Shown here: positions 51,490 to 60,691 of the stretch, piece after piece | Layout of the letters: every line of letters begins with the position of its first letter | Position numbering within the stretch: position 1 is the first letter of the stretch | NCBI GenBank assembly: GCA_029211145.1 | Contig: JARGEQ010000040.1 | Location: 1 to 64,000 of the forward strand | Reading direction: 5' to 3' | DNA from: Marinimicrococcus flavescens | Lineage (GTDB): Bacteria; Pseudomonadota; Alphaproteobacteria; Geminicoccales; Geminicoccaceae | Length of the DNA: 64,000 nt | Notes under the pieces: generated by a model | The model's input: only the letters and a program-made list of their open reading frames with translations | What the model was told of the DNA's origin: nothing | Databases searched by the model: none | Program-made: the position numbers and the translations under genes

Positions 51490-52989
51490 TCAGCCAGCTT
51501 TCTCGTAGCGGTCGGCGATCAGCCGGTCGAGCAGCCGGGCGCCATAGCCGGTCGCCCCCTTGCCGGCCAGCGCCTGGTCGCGCGAGGTCCACGCGACCCC
51601 GGCAATGTCGAGATGCGCCCAGGGCACGTCGCCGACGAAATGCTGCAGGAACACGGCACCGGCGGTGGCGCCCGCCTCGCGGGCCCGCCCGACATTCTTG
51701 ATGTCGGCGATCGCCGACTTGATGTGCTTGTCGTAGCTCTTGCCCAGCGGCATCCGCCAGAGCGGCTCGCCGACCGCCTCGCCGGCCGCCTGGAGCCGGG
51801 CGGCGAGCTCGTCGTCGGTGGCGAAGAGGCCGGCCTGTTCGTGGCCCAGCGCCACGATGATCGCCCCGGTCAGGGTCGCCAGGTCGATCATGGCACAGGG
51901 CTTGAAGCGCTCCTTGGTGTACCAGAGCACATCGGCAAGCAGCAGGCGGCCCTCGGCGTCGGTGTTGATGACCTCGATGGTCTTGCCCGACATGGCGCGC
52001 ACCACGTCACCGGGCCGCTGCGCGGTGCCCGAGGGCATGTTCTCGGCGAGCCCGATCACGCCCACCACGTCGGCCTTGGCCTTGCGGCCGGCCAGCGCCG
52101 CCATGGCGCCCACCACCGCCGCCGCACCGCCCATGTCGAACTTCATGTCCTCCATGCCCTGGGCGGGCTTGAGGGAGATACCGCCGGTGTCGAAGCACAC
52201 GCCCTTGCCGACCAGCGCCACCGGCGCCTCGGCCTCGGCACCCCGCCAGCGCATGACCACCACGTAGGGCGGGCGGACGCTGCCCTGGGCGACGCCCAGA
52301 AGGGCGCGCATGCCCAGCTCCTCGAGCTTCGCCTGGTCGAGCAGCTCCACCTCGACGCCGAGCTGCTCCAGCTCGCGGCAGCGCTCGGCGAAGGCCTCGG
52401 GAGAGAGCACGTTGGCGGGCTCGCTCACGAGGTCGCGGGCGCGTGCCACGGCCTCGGCCACCGCGCGGCTGGCGGTGAACGTCGCGGCCTCGGTGTCGGT
52501 GCCGGCGGGCGCGAGGAAGGTCAGGCTGGCGACGCCGGGATTCTCGTCCTCGCCCTCGGGGGCGTGGTAGCGGGTGAAGCGGTACCCGCGCAGGGCGGCG
52601 CCGAGCGCCAGGGCGGCAACCGCCTCCTCGGCCGGCACCCCCAGATCGAGCCCGGCCGGCGAGGCCACCATGGCCTGCCCGACCTTCAGGACGTGAAGCT
52701 TGTGCTGGATCTTGCCGCCCAGCTCCTCGATGTCGAGCCGGGCCAGGCCCTCGGGCTTGCCTGCGAGCACCACCAGCAGGCGCTCGAGGCCCAGCCCGGC
52801 GGGCAGGAACAGGTCGAGGATCTGGCCGTGCCTGCGGCTCTCGCCCCCGGTCGCGAGGGCGCGGCGCACGAGCCCGCCCGAGCGGTCGTCGAGGCGCGCG
52901 GCCGCCGCCGAGAGCTGGCCATCGGGTCCGGCGAGGACCACCGCCACACCCTCGTCCGGCAAATCGTGCGACGCGAAGCGGATCTCCAT
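51490..52989 (-). CDS. pepA: Leucyl aminopeptidase (M17 family)
   Basis: The 499-residue di-metal aminopeptidase shows ALVGKGVCFDTGGISLKP, the metal-binding KFDMGGAAAVVGAM, and the M17 signature NTDAEGRLLLADVL, with HLDIAGVAW near the end. ATG 52989 (MEIRFASHDLP) is chosen; the upstream extension to 53031 is not family-like. First gene of the leftward pepA-holC-ndk group, about 200 bp from the divergent lptD. Confidence 0.95.
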   Translation of the reverse strand: MEIRFASHDLPDEGVAVVLAGPDGQLSAAAARLDDRSGGLVRRALATGGESRRHGQILDLFLPAGLGLERLLVVLAGKPEGLARLDIEELGGKIQHKLHVLKVGQAMVASPAGLDLGVPAEEAVAALALGAALRGYRFTRYHAPEGEDENPGVASLTFLAPAGTDTEAATFTASRAVAEAVARARDLVSEPANVLSPEAFAERCRELEQLGVEVELLDQAKLEELGMRALLGVAQGSVRPPYVVVMRWRGAEAEAPVALVGKGVCFDTGGISLKPAQGMEDMKFDMGGAAAVVGAMAALAGRKAKADVVGVIGLAENMPSGTAQRPGDVVRAMSGKTIEVINTDAEGRLLLADVLWYTKERFKPCAMIDLATLTGAIIVALGHEQAGLFATDDELAARLQAAGEAVGEPLWRMPLGKSYDKHIKSAIADIKNVGRAREAGATAGAVFLQHFVGDVPWAHLDIAGVAWTSRDQALAGKGATGYGARLLDRLIADRYEKAG

Positions 52990-53188
52990 GGCCTGACCCC
53001 TGCTAGCGAACCATACTGAGCTGCCCGGCATTCCCTGCGCCGCCCGCGCCTGCCTGTCAACGTCGCCCGCCCGGCGGCTCGCGGTGGACGCCCGGAACGC
53101 CGGTGGTTAAAGATTGGCCGCACCCTGATTGCCCCAGGGGCGAAAGAGCGACACGAACGCCACCCGACAGACTCGAACGCCGCTCCGG

Positions 53189-55429
53189 ATGCGCCTAAAA
53201 GATATGCACCAAGCGACCCGCACCAGCCGCCGGCGGCGCACCGCATCGCCTCGTATCCGCCGTCTGACGGCGCTGCTGCTGGCAAGTGCCCTGCCGCTTT
53301 TCCTGTCGGCCGGCGCGGCCCCGACGGCGGCCGAGGAGGCGCGCCGCGCGCCGGTGGTGCTGACCGCCGACGAGGTGACCTTCGACACCGAGAAGAACGT
53401 CATCACGGCGGCCGGCGGGGTAGAGCTCAGCCAGGACGGCCGCCGGCTGCTCGCCGACCGGGTGAGCTACGACGAGCCGAACGACCGGGTCGTGGCAGAG
53501 GGCCACGTGGTGCTGGTCGAGGAGGGCGGCGAGACCTTTTTCGGCGACAGCGCCGAGGTCACCGGCGATCTGCGCGAGGGCGTGGTCGAGCGGCTGGGAG
53601 CCCTGCTGGCCGAGGAGACGCGGCTGGCGGCCATCCGCGGCACGCGCCGCGAGGGCAATTTCACCGTGCTCGAGCAGGCGGTCTACTCGCCGTGCCCCCT
53701 TTGCGAGGAGGGCGACCGGCAGCCCTTGTGGCAGATCAGGGCCAAGGAGGTGGAGCACGACCAGGAAGCGGGCACGATCACCTATCGTCACGCCACCTTC
53801 GAGCTTCTCGGCGTGCCGCTGGCCTACACACCCTGGTTCAGCCACCCGGATCCCACGGTAAAGCGGCGCTCGGGCTTCCTCGTGCCGACCGGCGGCTCCA
53901 ATTCCGAGCTCGGCCTCACCCTCGAGACGCCCTACTACTACACCTTCGCCCCCAACCGCGACTTCACCTTCACCCCCCTCTTCACGACCCAGGCCGGCGT
54001 GGTGCTGGGCGGCGAGTATCGCGAGCTGCGGGAGATCGGCGAGACCCGGGTGGGCGGCAGCATCACCCGCACCGACCCCTATGAGCGGGAGCCCGGCAGG
54101 GACGGCGGCAAGGAGGTGCGCGGCCATGTCGAGGCCGATGGGCGTTACCGGCCAGGCCGCCTGTGGGACGCCGGCTTCGACCTCGCCTGGACCTCCGACG
54201 ACAGCTACCTCAAGCGCTACGACATCTCGAGCCAGAACGTGCTCCAGAACCACGCCTACCTGCAGCAGGTGGTGGGGCGCGACTATCTTGCGCTGCACAG
54301 CTACGCCTTTCAGGGCCTGCGCCCGGAGGACAGCCAGGGCCGCATCCCGGTAGTGCTGCCGCTGGCCGAGGCCTCCCTCGAGAGCTCGCCGCTCAAATGG
54401 GGCTCGCAGCTCACCTTCGACACCAGCTTCGTCGCGCTGACCCGCACGGAGGGGCTCGACACGCGGCGCTTCTCGGCCGAGCTCGGCTGGGAGCTGCCCT
54501 GGGTCGGGCCGATCGGCGACCTCTGGCGGCTGCGGCTCAGCAGCCGCGGCGACATCTACAATATCGACGGTGATCCGCAGAGTTTCAGCAATGAAGGCGG
54601 CAAGGACAGCCAGGGGCGCTTCGTGCCGCGCGCCAGCCTCGACTGGAGCTGGCCGCTCATCGGCGACACCGGCAGCTGGCAGCATGTGCTGGAGCCGGCC
54701 GTGGCATTCACCGCCACGCCTACAGGCGGCCGCGAGGAGAAGATCCCCAACGAGGACAGCCAGGTCTTCGAGTTCGACGAGACCAATCTCTTCGAGCCCA
54801 GCCGCTTTCCCGGCCTCGACCGGATCGACGAGGGCACGAGGGTGGCCTACGGCCTGCGCTTCAGCTCGCTTGCCCCCAACGGGCTGAGCGTGGGCGGGGT
54901 GTTCGGCCAGAGCTACCAGTTCGTGAAGGACGACACGGTGCCCGAGGACAGCGGCATCGGCCGGAGCTTCTCGGACTATGTCGGCCGGCTGGACTTCCGC
55001 CCGAGCGATTGGCTCGATCTCTCGTACCGCTTCCGCGCGGACAAGAACGACCTCGAGTTCCGCCGCAACGACATCAACGTCTCGGCCGGGCCGGCGGCGC
55101 TGCGCCTCGACCTGGGCTATCTGCGTCTCTCAGACGAGCCGACCGGGCTCGCCCCGCGCTCGCGCGAGGAGCTTCGGGCCGGCGTGCGGGTCCAGCTTCT
55201 CGACGAGCTCGCCATCGGCGCCCAGACCCGCCGCGACCTGAACCGTGGGGCCACCGTGTCCAACATGGTAGGCCTCGTCTATACCCATCCGTGCCTGACG
55301 CTCACCGCCGGACTCGAGCAGAGCAACACCACCACCGGCGAGCTCGAGGACACGACCACCTTCAAGGTGCGCGTCAGCCTCTCCACGCTCGGGGCCCAGC
55401 GCCTCGGCACCGGCCTTTTCGGCAGTTGA
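53189..55429 (+). CDS. lptD: LPS-assembly protein LptD
   Basis: The 746-residue outer-membrane protein inserts LPS with LptE. After a basic N-terminus and signal peptide (RRLTALLLASALPLFLSAGA) comes an OstA/jellyroll domain (VVLTADEVTFDTEKNVITAA, LSQDGRRLLADRVSYDE). The beta-barrel part contains PYYYTFAPNRDFTFTPLF and RRSGFLVPTGGSN. Cysteines occur as CPLC near 170 and one near the end (THPCLTLTAGLEQS), compatible with disulphides. ATG 53189 or 53204 are both possible. It is followed by surA and rsmA. Confidence 0.93.
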   Translation: MRLKDMHQATRTSRRRRTASPRIRRLTALLLASALPLFLSAGAAPTAAEEARRAPVVLTADEVTFDTEKNVITAAGGVELSQDGRRLLADRVSYDEPNDRVVAEGHVVLVEEGGETFFGDSAEVTGDLREGVVERLGALLAEETRLAAIRGTRREGNFTVLEQAVYSPCPLCEEGDRQPLWQIRAKEVEHDQEAGTITYRHATFELLGVPLAYTPWFSHPDPTVKRRSGFLVPTGGSNSELGLTLETPYYYTFAPNRDFTFTPLFTTQAGVVLGGEYRELREIGETRVGGSITRTDPYEREPGRDGGKEVRGHVEADGRYRPGRLWDAGFDLAWTSDDSYLKRYDISSQNVLQNHAYLQQVVGRDYLALHSYAFQGLRPEDSQGRIPVVLPLAEASLESSPLKWGSQLTFDTSFVALTRTEGLDTRRFSAELGWELPWVGPIGDLWRLRLSSRGDIYNIDGDPQSFSNEGGKDSQGRFVPRASLDWSWPLIGDTGSWQHVLEPAVAFTATPTGGREEKIPNEDSQVFEFDETNLFEPSRFPGLDRIDEGTRVAYGLRFSSLAPNGLSVGGVFGQSYQFVKDDTVPEDSGIGRSFSDYVGRLDFRPSDWLDLSYRFRADKNDLEFRRNDINVSAGPAALRLDLGYLRLSDEPTGLAPRSREELRAGVRVQLLDELAIGAQTRRDLNRGATVSNMVGLVYTHPCLTLTAGLEQSNTTTGELEDTTTFKVRVSLSTLGAQRLGTGLFGS

Positions 55430-55446
55430 ACGGGAGTATCGCCAGC

Positions 55447-56436
55447 GTGCCGCGCCTCAACCTGCCCTCCCGCCTCCTCGCGGCCCTCCTCGCCTCTGCC
55501 GGCCTCGCCCCGGCCGGCCTGATGCCGGTGCAGCCGGCGGCGGCCCAGCAGCCGGGCCAGTCGACGGCGCAGCGGATCGTCGCCGTTGTCAACGACGGCG
55601 TCATCACCTCGCGCGATCTCAGCGAGAGGGTGGGGCTTGCCGCCGTCAGCAGCGGCCTGCCCGAGGATCCCGAGACCAGGCGACGGCTGGCAGCGCAGGT
55701 GCTGCGCGGCCTGATCGACGAGCAGCTGCAGCTCCAGGAGGCCAAACGCCAGAACGTCCAGGTGGAGGAGGAGGAGATCGACCGCGCCTTCGCCTCGATC
55801 GCCGAGCGCAACCAGATGAGCCCGGAGCAGCTGGTCGAGGTGATGCGCGCGCGGGGGCTGGCGCCTGACACGCTGCGCGAGCAGATCCATGCCCAGCTCG
55901 CCTGGATCAAGGTGGTCAATCGCGACCTGCGCTCGCGCGTCGTGGTAACCCGCGAGCAGGTCGATCTCGCGCTGCGCGCCGGGCAGAGCGGCGGCGCCGA
56001 GCTGCTGCTTTCCGAGATCCTGCTGCCGGTCTATGCGCCCGAGCAGGAAGCGGCCGTGATGAAGGACGCCGCCGATCTGGTGCGGGCCCTGCGCAGCGGC
56101 GCCGAGTTCGCGGAGCTGGCGCGGCAGATCTCCGTGGCGCGCAGTGCCCAGGCCGGCGGCCAGGTGGGCTGGGTACCGACGGGCTCGCTGGCGCCCGAGC
56201 TGCGCTCGGCGGTGGCCGGCCTCGAGGCCGGGCAGATCGCCGAGCCGCTGCGCACCCCGCAGGGCATCCACATCCTGCGGGTCGACGACCGGCGCTCGTC
56301 CACCAGGAGCGGCGAGGCCGACCCGCAGGCGCGCGAGGCCACCCGCCAGCGGCTGGAGTCCGAGGCGCTGGAGCGGCAGGCCAGCCGCTATCTCCGCAAT
56401 CTTCGCCGCGACGCCTATATCGACGTGCGCCTTTGA
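55447..56436 (+). CDS. surA: SurA-like periplasmic peptidyl-prolyl isomerase
   Basis: The 329-residue chaperone has a signal peptide (LAALLASAGLAPAGLMPVQP, then AAAQQ), a SurA N-terminal domain (RIVAVVNDGVITSRDLSERV) and one parvulin domain near 185-285 (LLLSEILLPVYAP, ARQISVARSAQAGGQVGWVP, RTPQGIHILRVDD). GTG 55447 has GGGAG about 11 nt upstream. It folds outer-membrane proteins, including LptD encoded 17 bp before it. Its stop overlaps the rsmA TTG (TTGA). Confidence 0.92.
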   Translation: MPRLNLPSRLLAALLASAGLAPAGLMPVQPAAAQQPGQSTAQRIVAVVNDGVITSRDLSERVGLAAVSSGLPEDPETRRRLAAQVLRGLIDEQLQLQEAKRQNVQVEEEEIDRAFASIAERNQMSPEQLVEVMRARGLAPDTLREQIHAQLAWIKVVNRDLRSRVVVTREQVDLALRAGQSGGAELLLSEILLPVYAPEQEAAVMKDAADLVRALRSGAEFAELARQISVARSAQAGGQVGWVPTGSLAPELRSAVAGLEAGQIAEPLRTPQGIHILRVDDRRSSTRSGEADPQAREATRQRLESEALERQASRYLRNLRRDAYIDVRL

Positions 56437-57293
56437 CCACGACGCCGCCGCCTTCCCCGCTGGCGCCGCTGCGCGAGGTCATCCGCCGGCACGGCCTGCA
56501 GGCGGACAAGCGGCTGGGCCAGCATTTCCTGACCGACCCGTCGATCCTGGCGCGCATCGCCCGGGCGGCGGGGCCTCTCGAAGGCTGTACGGTCCTGGAG
56601 GTCGGTCCGGGGCCTGGCGGCCTCACCCGGGCGATTCTCGAGGCGGGGGCGGCCCGCGTGATCGCCGTGGAGCGCGACGCGCGCTGCATCGCGGCACTCG
56701 AGGAGCTGGTCGCGTGGTCCGGAGGCCGCCTCGAGATTGTCGAGGCCGACGCGCGACGGTTCGACCCGGCCGGCCTGGCGCCGGAGGGCCAGCTGCGGCT
56801 GGTGGCCAACCTGCCCTACAATGTCGGCACCGAGCTGCTGCTCGGCTGGTACCGCCGGCTCGAGCTGTTCCACTCGCTCACCTTGATGTTCCAGCGGGAG
56901 GTGGTGCTGCGGCTGGTGGCGCAGCAGGGCGGAGACGATTATGGCAGGCTCGCCGTCATGACCCGGCGGCTGTGCTGCGCCGAGCGGGTCTTCGACCTGT
57001 CGCCCGCCTCCTTCGTGCCGCCGCCCAAGGTGCATTCCAGCCTCGTCCGGCTGGTGCCGCGGCCGGACCTGCCCACAGCCGCCGAGCGCCGCCTGCTCGA
57101 GCGGGTGACCCAGGCGGCCTTCGGCCAGCGGCGCAAGATGCTGCGATCGAGCCTGAAGAGCCTGGGCGTGCCGCCGGAGCCGCTCCTCGAGCGGGCCGGC
57201 ATCGACCCGCAGCGGCGCGCCGAGACCCTCTCCCTCGACGAGTTCGAGGCACTGGCCCGGGCCCTGGGCACGAATGCTGCTCAGGGCTCGTAG
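56433..57293 (+). CDS. rsmA: 16S rRNA (adenine(1518)-N(6)/adenine(1519)-N(6))-dimethyltransferase
   Basis: The 286-residue SAM enzyme dimethylates A1518/A1519. Motifs: KRLGQHFLTDPSILARIA, VLEVGPGPGGLTRAILE (SAM site) and the catalytic NLPYNVGTELLLGWY, then SFVPPPKVHSSLVRL. It starts at TTG 56433, overlapping the surA stop by four bases. Its last 13 bp overlap the end of convergent gmk. The usual intervening pdxA is absent. Confidence 0.95.
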   Translation: MTTTPPPSPLAPLREVIRRHGLQADKRLGQHFLTDPSILARIARAAGPLEGCTVLEVGPGPGGLTRAILEAGAARVIAVERDARCIAALEELVAWSGGRLEIVEADARRFDPAGLAPEGQLRLVANLPYNVGTELLLGWYRRLELFHSLTLMFQREVVLRLVAQQGGDDYGRLAVMTRRLCCAERVFDLSPASFVPPPKVHSSLVRLVPRPDLPTAAERRLLERVTQAAFGQRRKMLRSSLKSLGVPPEPLLERAGIDPQRRAETLSLDEFEALARALGTNAAQGS

Positions 57294-57940
57294 GAACCCG
57301 CGTTGCGAAAGCCGGCAACGAACTCGTTGAGACCCGGCTGGCGCTCCCGCTTCAGCCGCTCGGCGGCGAGAATCGCCCGGACCCGCTCGACGCTCTCGTC
57401 GAAGCAGGCATTGACCAGCACATAGTCGTACTCGGCCCAGTGGGTGACGTCGGAGGCCACCTGGCCCAGGCGGTAGCGCACGGTGTCCTCTGCATCCTGC
57501 GCGCGGGTGCGCAAACGGCGGGCCAGCTCCGGCACCGACGGCGGCAGGATGAACAGGCTCGCCACGTCGCGGCTCGCGGTGGCGCGGAGTTGCTGGGCTC
57601 CCTGCCAGTCGATGTCGAACATGACGTCGCGGCCGGCCGCCAGCGCCGCCTCGACCGCGCTGCGCGGCGTGCCGTAACAGTTGCCGTAGACCTCGGCATG
57701 CTCCAGCAGCTCCTCGCCCGCGATCATGCGGTCGAAACTCTCCCGGTCGATGAAGTGGTAGTGCACGCCGTCCTCCTCGCCGGGGCGGCGCGGCCTGGTG
57801 GTCACCGAGACCGACAGGCTGAGCTCGGGCTCCAGCTCGAGGACGCGGCGCGAGATCGAGGTCTTGCCTGCGCCCGACGGCGAGGACATCACCAGCATGA
57901 GTCCGCGGCGGCGAACCAGGGTGCCGTGGCTGTCGGTCAT
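57281..57940 (-). CDS. gmk: Guanylate kinase
   Basis: The 219-residue kinase converts GMP to GDP. P-loop SSPSGAGKTSISRRVLE near 19-35; GMP-binding SVSVTTRPRRPGEEDGVHYH and YGTPRSAVEAAL, DIDWQGAQQL. Length normal. Last gene of the leftward fabD-to-gmk group, tail-overlapping rsmA. Confidence 0.96.
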   Translation of the reverse strand: MTDSHGTLVRRRGLMLVMSSPSGAGKTSISRRVLELEPELSLSVSVTTRPRRPGEEDGVHYHFIDRESFDRMIAGEELLEHAEVYGNCYGTPRSAVEAALAAGRDVMFDIDWQGAQQLRATASRDVASLFILPPSVPELARRLRTRAQDAEDTVRYRLGQVASDVTHWAEYDYVLVNACFDESVERVRAILAAERLKRERQPGLNEFVAGFRNAGSYEP

Positions 57941-57986
57941 GAAGAGGTCATCCAGGGGTCTCCGGCGAGGTCTCCGGCTGAACGAT

Positions 57987-58010
57987 GGCGGCCCCGCCGG
58001 CGGGGCCGCC
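57987..58010. terminator. Intergenic GC palindrome between mltG and gmk
   Basis: GGCGGCCCCG (57987-57996), ccgg, CGGGGCCGCC (58001-58010): a fully palindromic 24-bp hairpin 8 bp after the mltG stop and 46 bp before the gmk start. It could attenuate transcription into gmk or stabilise the upstream mRNA; no T-tract follows. Confidence 0.5.
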
Positions 58011-58018
58011 GCGCCGGC

Positions 58019-58999
58019 TCATTGCGCTGCGTCGCGTACCCGCCGCCAGCGGGCGACATTGCGATTGTGCTCGCGCAGGGTGCGCGCGAAGGCGTGGCCA
58101 CCGCTACCGTCGGCCACAAAATAGAGAAAGTCCACATCGGCCGGATTGACGGCGGCGGCAAGCGCGCCGCGTCCCGGGCTGGCGATGGGCCCCGGCGGAA
58201 GGCCGCCGTTCTTGTAGGTATTGTAGGGATGATCGGTCTCGAGGTCGGCGCGCGTCAGCGGCCGGCCCAGCGGCCCCTCGCCCTCGGTGAGCGCATAGAT
58301 CACCGTGGGGTCGGTCTGCAGCCGCATCCCGCGTCGCAGCCGGTTGACGAAGACGGCCGCCACCAGCGGGTACTCGGCAGCCACCGCCGTCTCCTTCTCG
58401 ATGACCGAGGCCAGGATCAGCGCCTGCTGCGGCCCCTCCAGCGGCAGGTCCTCCTGGCGCCCTGCCCAGGCTTCCTCGAGCGCCGTCTTCATAGCCGCCC
58501 GCATCCGCTCGACAATGGCGACGCGCGGCTCGCCGCGCGGCACCATGTAGGTCTCGGGCAGCAGGCTGCCTTCCGGCGGCTGGGCCGGCAGCTCGCCCGT
58601 GAGCACCTCGCTTGCCTCGAGCAGCGCGTAGGTCTCGGCTACCGTCAGCCCCTCGGGCACGGTGATCCGGTGGAGAACGATCTTGCCGCTCTCAAGCAGC
58701 GCCAGCACCTCGGCCGGGCTCATGCCGGGGGTGAAGCGGAACTCGCCGGCGCGCAGCGACCGGTCGCGGCCTTCCAGCCGTGCTGCCCCGGCAAAGGCGA
58801 GCGGCCAGCGGATCACGTCGGCCTCGGCGAGCTGCCGGGCAATACCCATCACACCCGAGCCGCGCGGCAGCTCGAGCACCAGCTCCTCGCGGAGCGGGCC
58901 GGGTTCCTGCAGATAGTAATAGAGGGCCAGCCAGCCCGCAGCGCCGGCGGCGGCCGAGACCACCACCAGCGCCAGGGCAAGCTTTACGAGGCTGCGCAT
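58019..58999 (-). CDS. mltG: Endolytic murein transglycosylase MltG
   Basis: The 326-residue membrane-anchored enzyme is thought to release new glycan strands from the membrane. One N-terminal helix (LVKLALALVVVSAAAGAAGW), a LysM-like region (VMGIARQLAEADVIRWPLAF), and the YceG core with the catalytic Glu in LILASVIEKETAVAAEYPLV, then VFVNRLRRGMRLQTDPTVIY. Ends GGHAFARTLREHNRNVARWR. Follows fabF, a conserved alphaproteobacterial order. Confidence 0.94.
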   Translation of the reverse strand: MRSLVKLALALVVVSAAAGAAGWLALYYYLQEPGPLREELVLELPRGSGVMGIARQLAEADVIRWPLAFAGAARLEGRDRSLRAGEFRFTPGMSPAEVLALLESGKIVLHRITVPEGLTVAETYALLEASEVLTGELPAQPPEGSLLPETYMVPRGEPRVAIVERMRAAMKTALEEAWAGRQEDLPLEGPQQALILASVIEKETAVAAEYPLVAAVFVNRLRRGMRLQTDPTVIYALTEGEGPLGRPLTRADLETDHPYNTYKNGGLPPGPIASPGRGALAAAVNPADVDFLYFVADGSGGHAFARTLREHNRNVARWRRVRDAAQ

Positions 59000-59018
59000 G
59001 AGGACGGACCGCGCCGTC

Positions 59019-60287
59019 TCAGGCGTTCTCGGGCCTGGCGAAGATCACCGAGGCGTTGGTGCCGCCAAAGCCGAAGGAGTTCGACAGGGCCGCCCGCACC
59101 TCGCGCTCGCGCGCCTTGTGAGGCACCAGGTCGACGCCCTCGATACCCTCGGACGGATCGTCGAGGTTGAGGGTCGGCGGCACGATCTGGTCGCGGATCG
59201 CGAGAATGCTGAAGATCGCCTCGACCGCGCCGGCGGCACCCAGGAGGTGGCCGATCGACGATTTGGTCGAGGACATCGAGAGCGTCTTCGCGGCCTCGCC
59301 GAACAGCCGCCTGGCCGCCCCGAGCTCGATCTCGTCGCCCAGCGGCGTCGAGGTGCCGTGCGCGTTGATGTAGTCGATATCGTCGGGCGTCATGCCGGCG
59401 TTCTTGAGGGCGGCGCGCATCGAGCGGAAGCCGCCATCGCCGTCGGGTGCCGGCGCCGTGATGTGATAGGCGTCGCCCGACAGGCCGTAGCCTTTGACCT
59501 CGGCGTAGATCCTGGCGCCGCGCGCCTTGGCGTGCTCGTACTCCTCGAGCACCACCACACCGGCCCCCTCGCCCATCACGAAGCCGTCGCGGCCCTTGTC
59601 CCAGGGACGCGAAGCCTTCTCGGGCGTGTCGTTGTAGCCGGTCGAGAGCGCCCTGGCGGCCGCGAAGCCTGCCAGGCCCAGGCGGCAGACCGCCGCCTCG
59701 GCGCCGCCCGCCACCATCACGTCGGCATCGCCCAGCGCGATCAGCCGGGACGCGTCGCCGATGGCGTGCGCACCGGTCGAGCAGGCGGTGACGACCGCGT
59801 GGTTCGGCCCCTTGAGGCCGAAGCGGATCGACACCTGGCCGCTCACCAGGTTGATGAGCGAGGCCGGGATGAAGAAGGGGCTGACCCGTCGGGGGCCCTG
59901 CTTCTCGAGCGTCACCGCCGTCTCGGCGATGGTCGCCAGACCGCCGATGCCCGATCCGATCAGGACGCCCGCGCGCTCCCGCTCTTCCTCCGTCTTCAGC
60001 TCGATGCCGGAGTCGCGGAAGGCTTCGGTTGCCGCGGCAATCCCGTAGATGATGAAGGCGTCGTTCTTGCGAACGTCCTTCGCGGGCACGAAGTCGGTAG
60101 CGCGGAACGCCCCCTCCTCCTCGCCCTGTGGCACCATGCCGGCGATCTGCGCCGGCAGGTCGGAGACGTCGAACTCGGTGATCCGACGCAGCCCCGACTG
60201 GCCGTCGAGCAGCCTCCGCCAGCTGACGTCGACCCCGCTGCCGAGCGGGGTGACCATGCCGAGACCTGTGACAACGACGCGTCGCAC
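59019..60287 (-). CDS. fabF: 3-oxoacyl-[ACP] synthase II
   Basis: The 422-residue condensing enzyme elongates acyl-ACP with malonyl-ACP. Catalytic triad: Cys in VTACSTGAHAIGDA, His in NAHGTSTPLGD, His in SSIGHLLGAAGAVEA. GTG 60287 (VRRVVVTGLGMVTPLGSGV) is the family-like start; the longer frame upstream is discarded since it would overlap acpP. Lies 49 bp after acpP. Confidence 0.95.
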   Translation of the reverse strand: MRRVVVTGLGMVTPLGSGVDVSWRRLLDGQSGLRRITEFDVSDLPAQIAGMVPQGEEEGAFRATDFVPAKDVRKNDAFIIYGIAAATEAFRDSGIELKTEEERERAGVLIGSGIGGLATIAETAVTLEKQGPRRVSPFFIPASLINLVSGQVSIRFGLKGPNHAVVTACSTGAHAIGDASRLIALGDADVMVAGGAEAAVCRLGLAGFAAARALSTGYNDTPEKASRPWDKGRDGFVMGEGAGVVVLEEYEHAKARGARIYAEVKGYGLSGDAYHITAPAPDGDGGFRSMRAALKNAGMTPDDIDYINAHGTSTPLGDEIELGAARRLFGEAAKTLSMSSTKSSIGHLLGAAGAVEAIFSILAIRDQIVPPTLNLDDPSEGIEGVDLVPHKAREREVRAALSNSFGFGGTNASVIFARPENA

Positions 60288-60336
60288 TACGTTCCCATCC
60301 CGCTCAGTAGACAGAGGCAAGGGCCGGCGGCGATGC

Positions 60337-60570
60337 TCAGCCGTGCTCCTGGATGTAGTTGATGGCATCCTTGACGGTCAGGATCTTCTCGGCGGCGTCA
60401 TCGGGGATCTCGCAGCCGAACTCCTCCTCGAACGCCATCACGAGCTCGACGGTGTCGAGGCTGTCGGCGCCCAGATCGTCCACAAAGCTGGCGTTCTCGG
60501 TGACCTTGGCCTCGTCGACGCCCAGGTGCTCGACGACGATCTTCTTAACGCGCTCGGCGATATCGCTCAT
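60337..60570 (-). CDS. acpP: Acyl carrier protein
   Basis: The 77-residue acidic protein carries the phosphopantetheine-attachment Ser37 in [20 protein letters not shown]. Starts [20 protein letters not shown]. Placed between fabG and fabF as usual. GGAG lies about 12 nt before the ATG. Confidence 0.97.
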   Translation of the reverse strand: MSDIAERVKKIVVEHLGVDEAKVTENASFVDDLGADSLDTVELVMAFEEEFGCEIPDDAAEKILTVKDAINYIQEHG

Positions 60571-60691
60571 TGCTCGGAAGTCTCCATTGGCCGACGCACG
60601 GGCATCGCTATCCCGGGCGCAAACGACGTGCGGTTTTTACACGAAGGTGTGGAACTTGACCAGCGCGGGAGCCCCCGCGCCGGCCGCGGTT

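Noticed and set aside
56144..59170. A very long plus-strand frame of about 1000 codons over surA, rsmA, gmk, mltG and fabF
   Set aside because: It is an out-of-frame/antisense shadow of five well-supported genes and has no family features.
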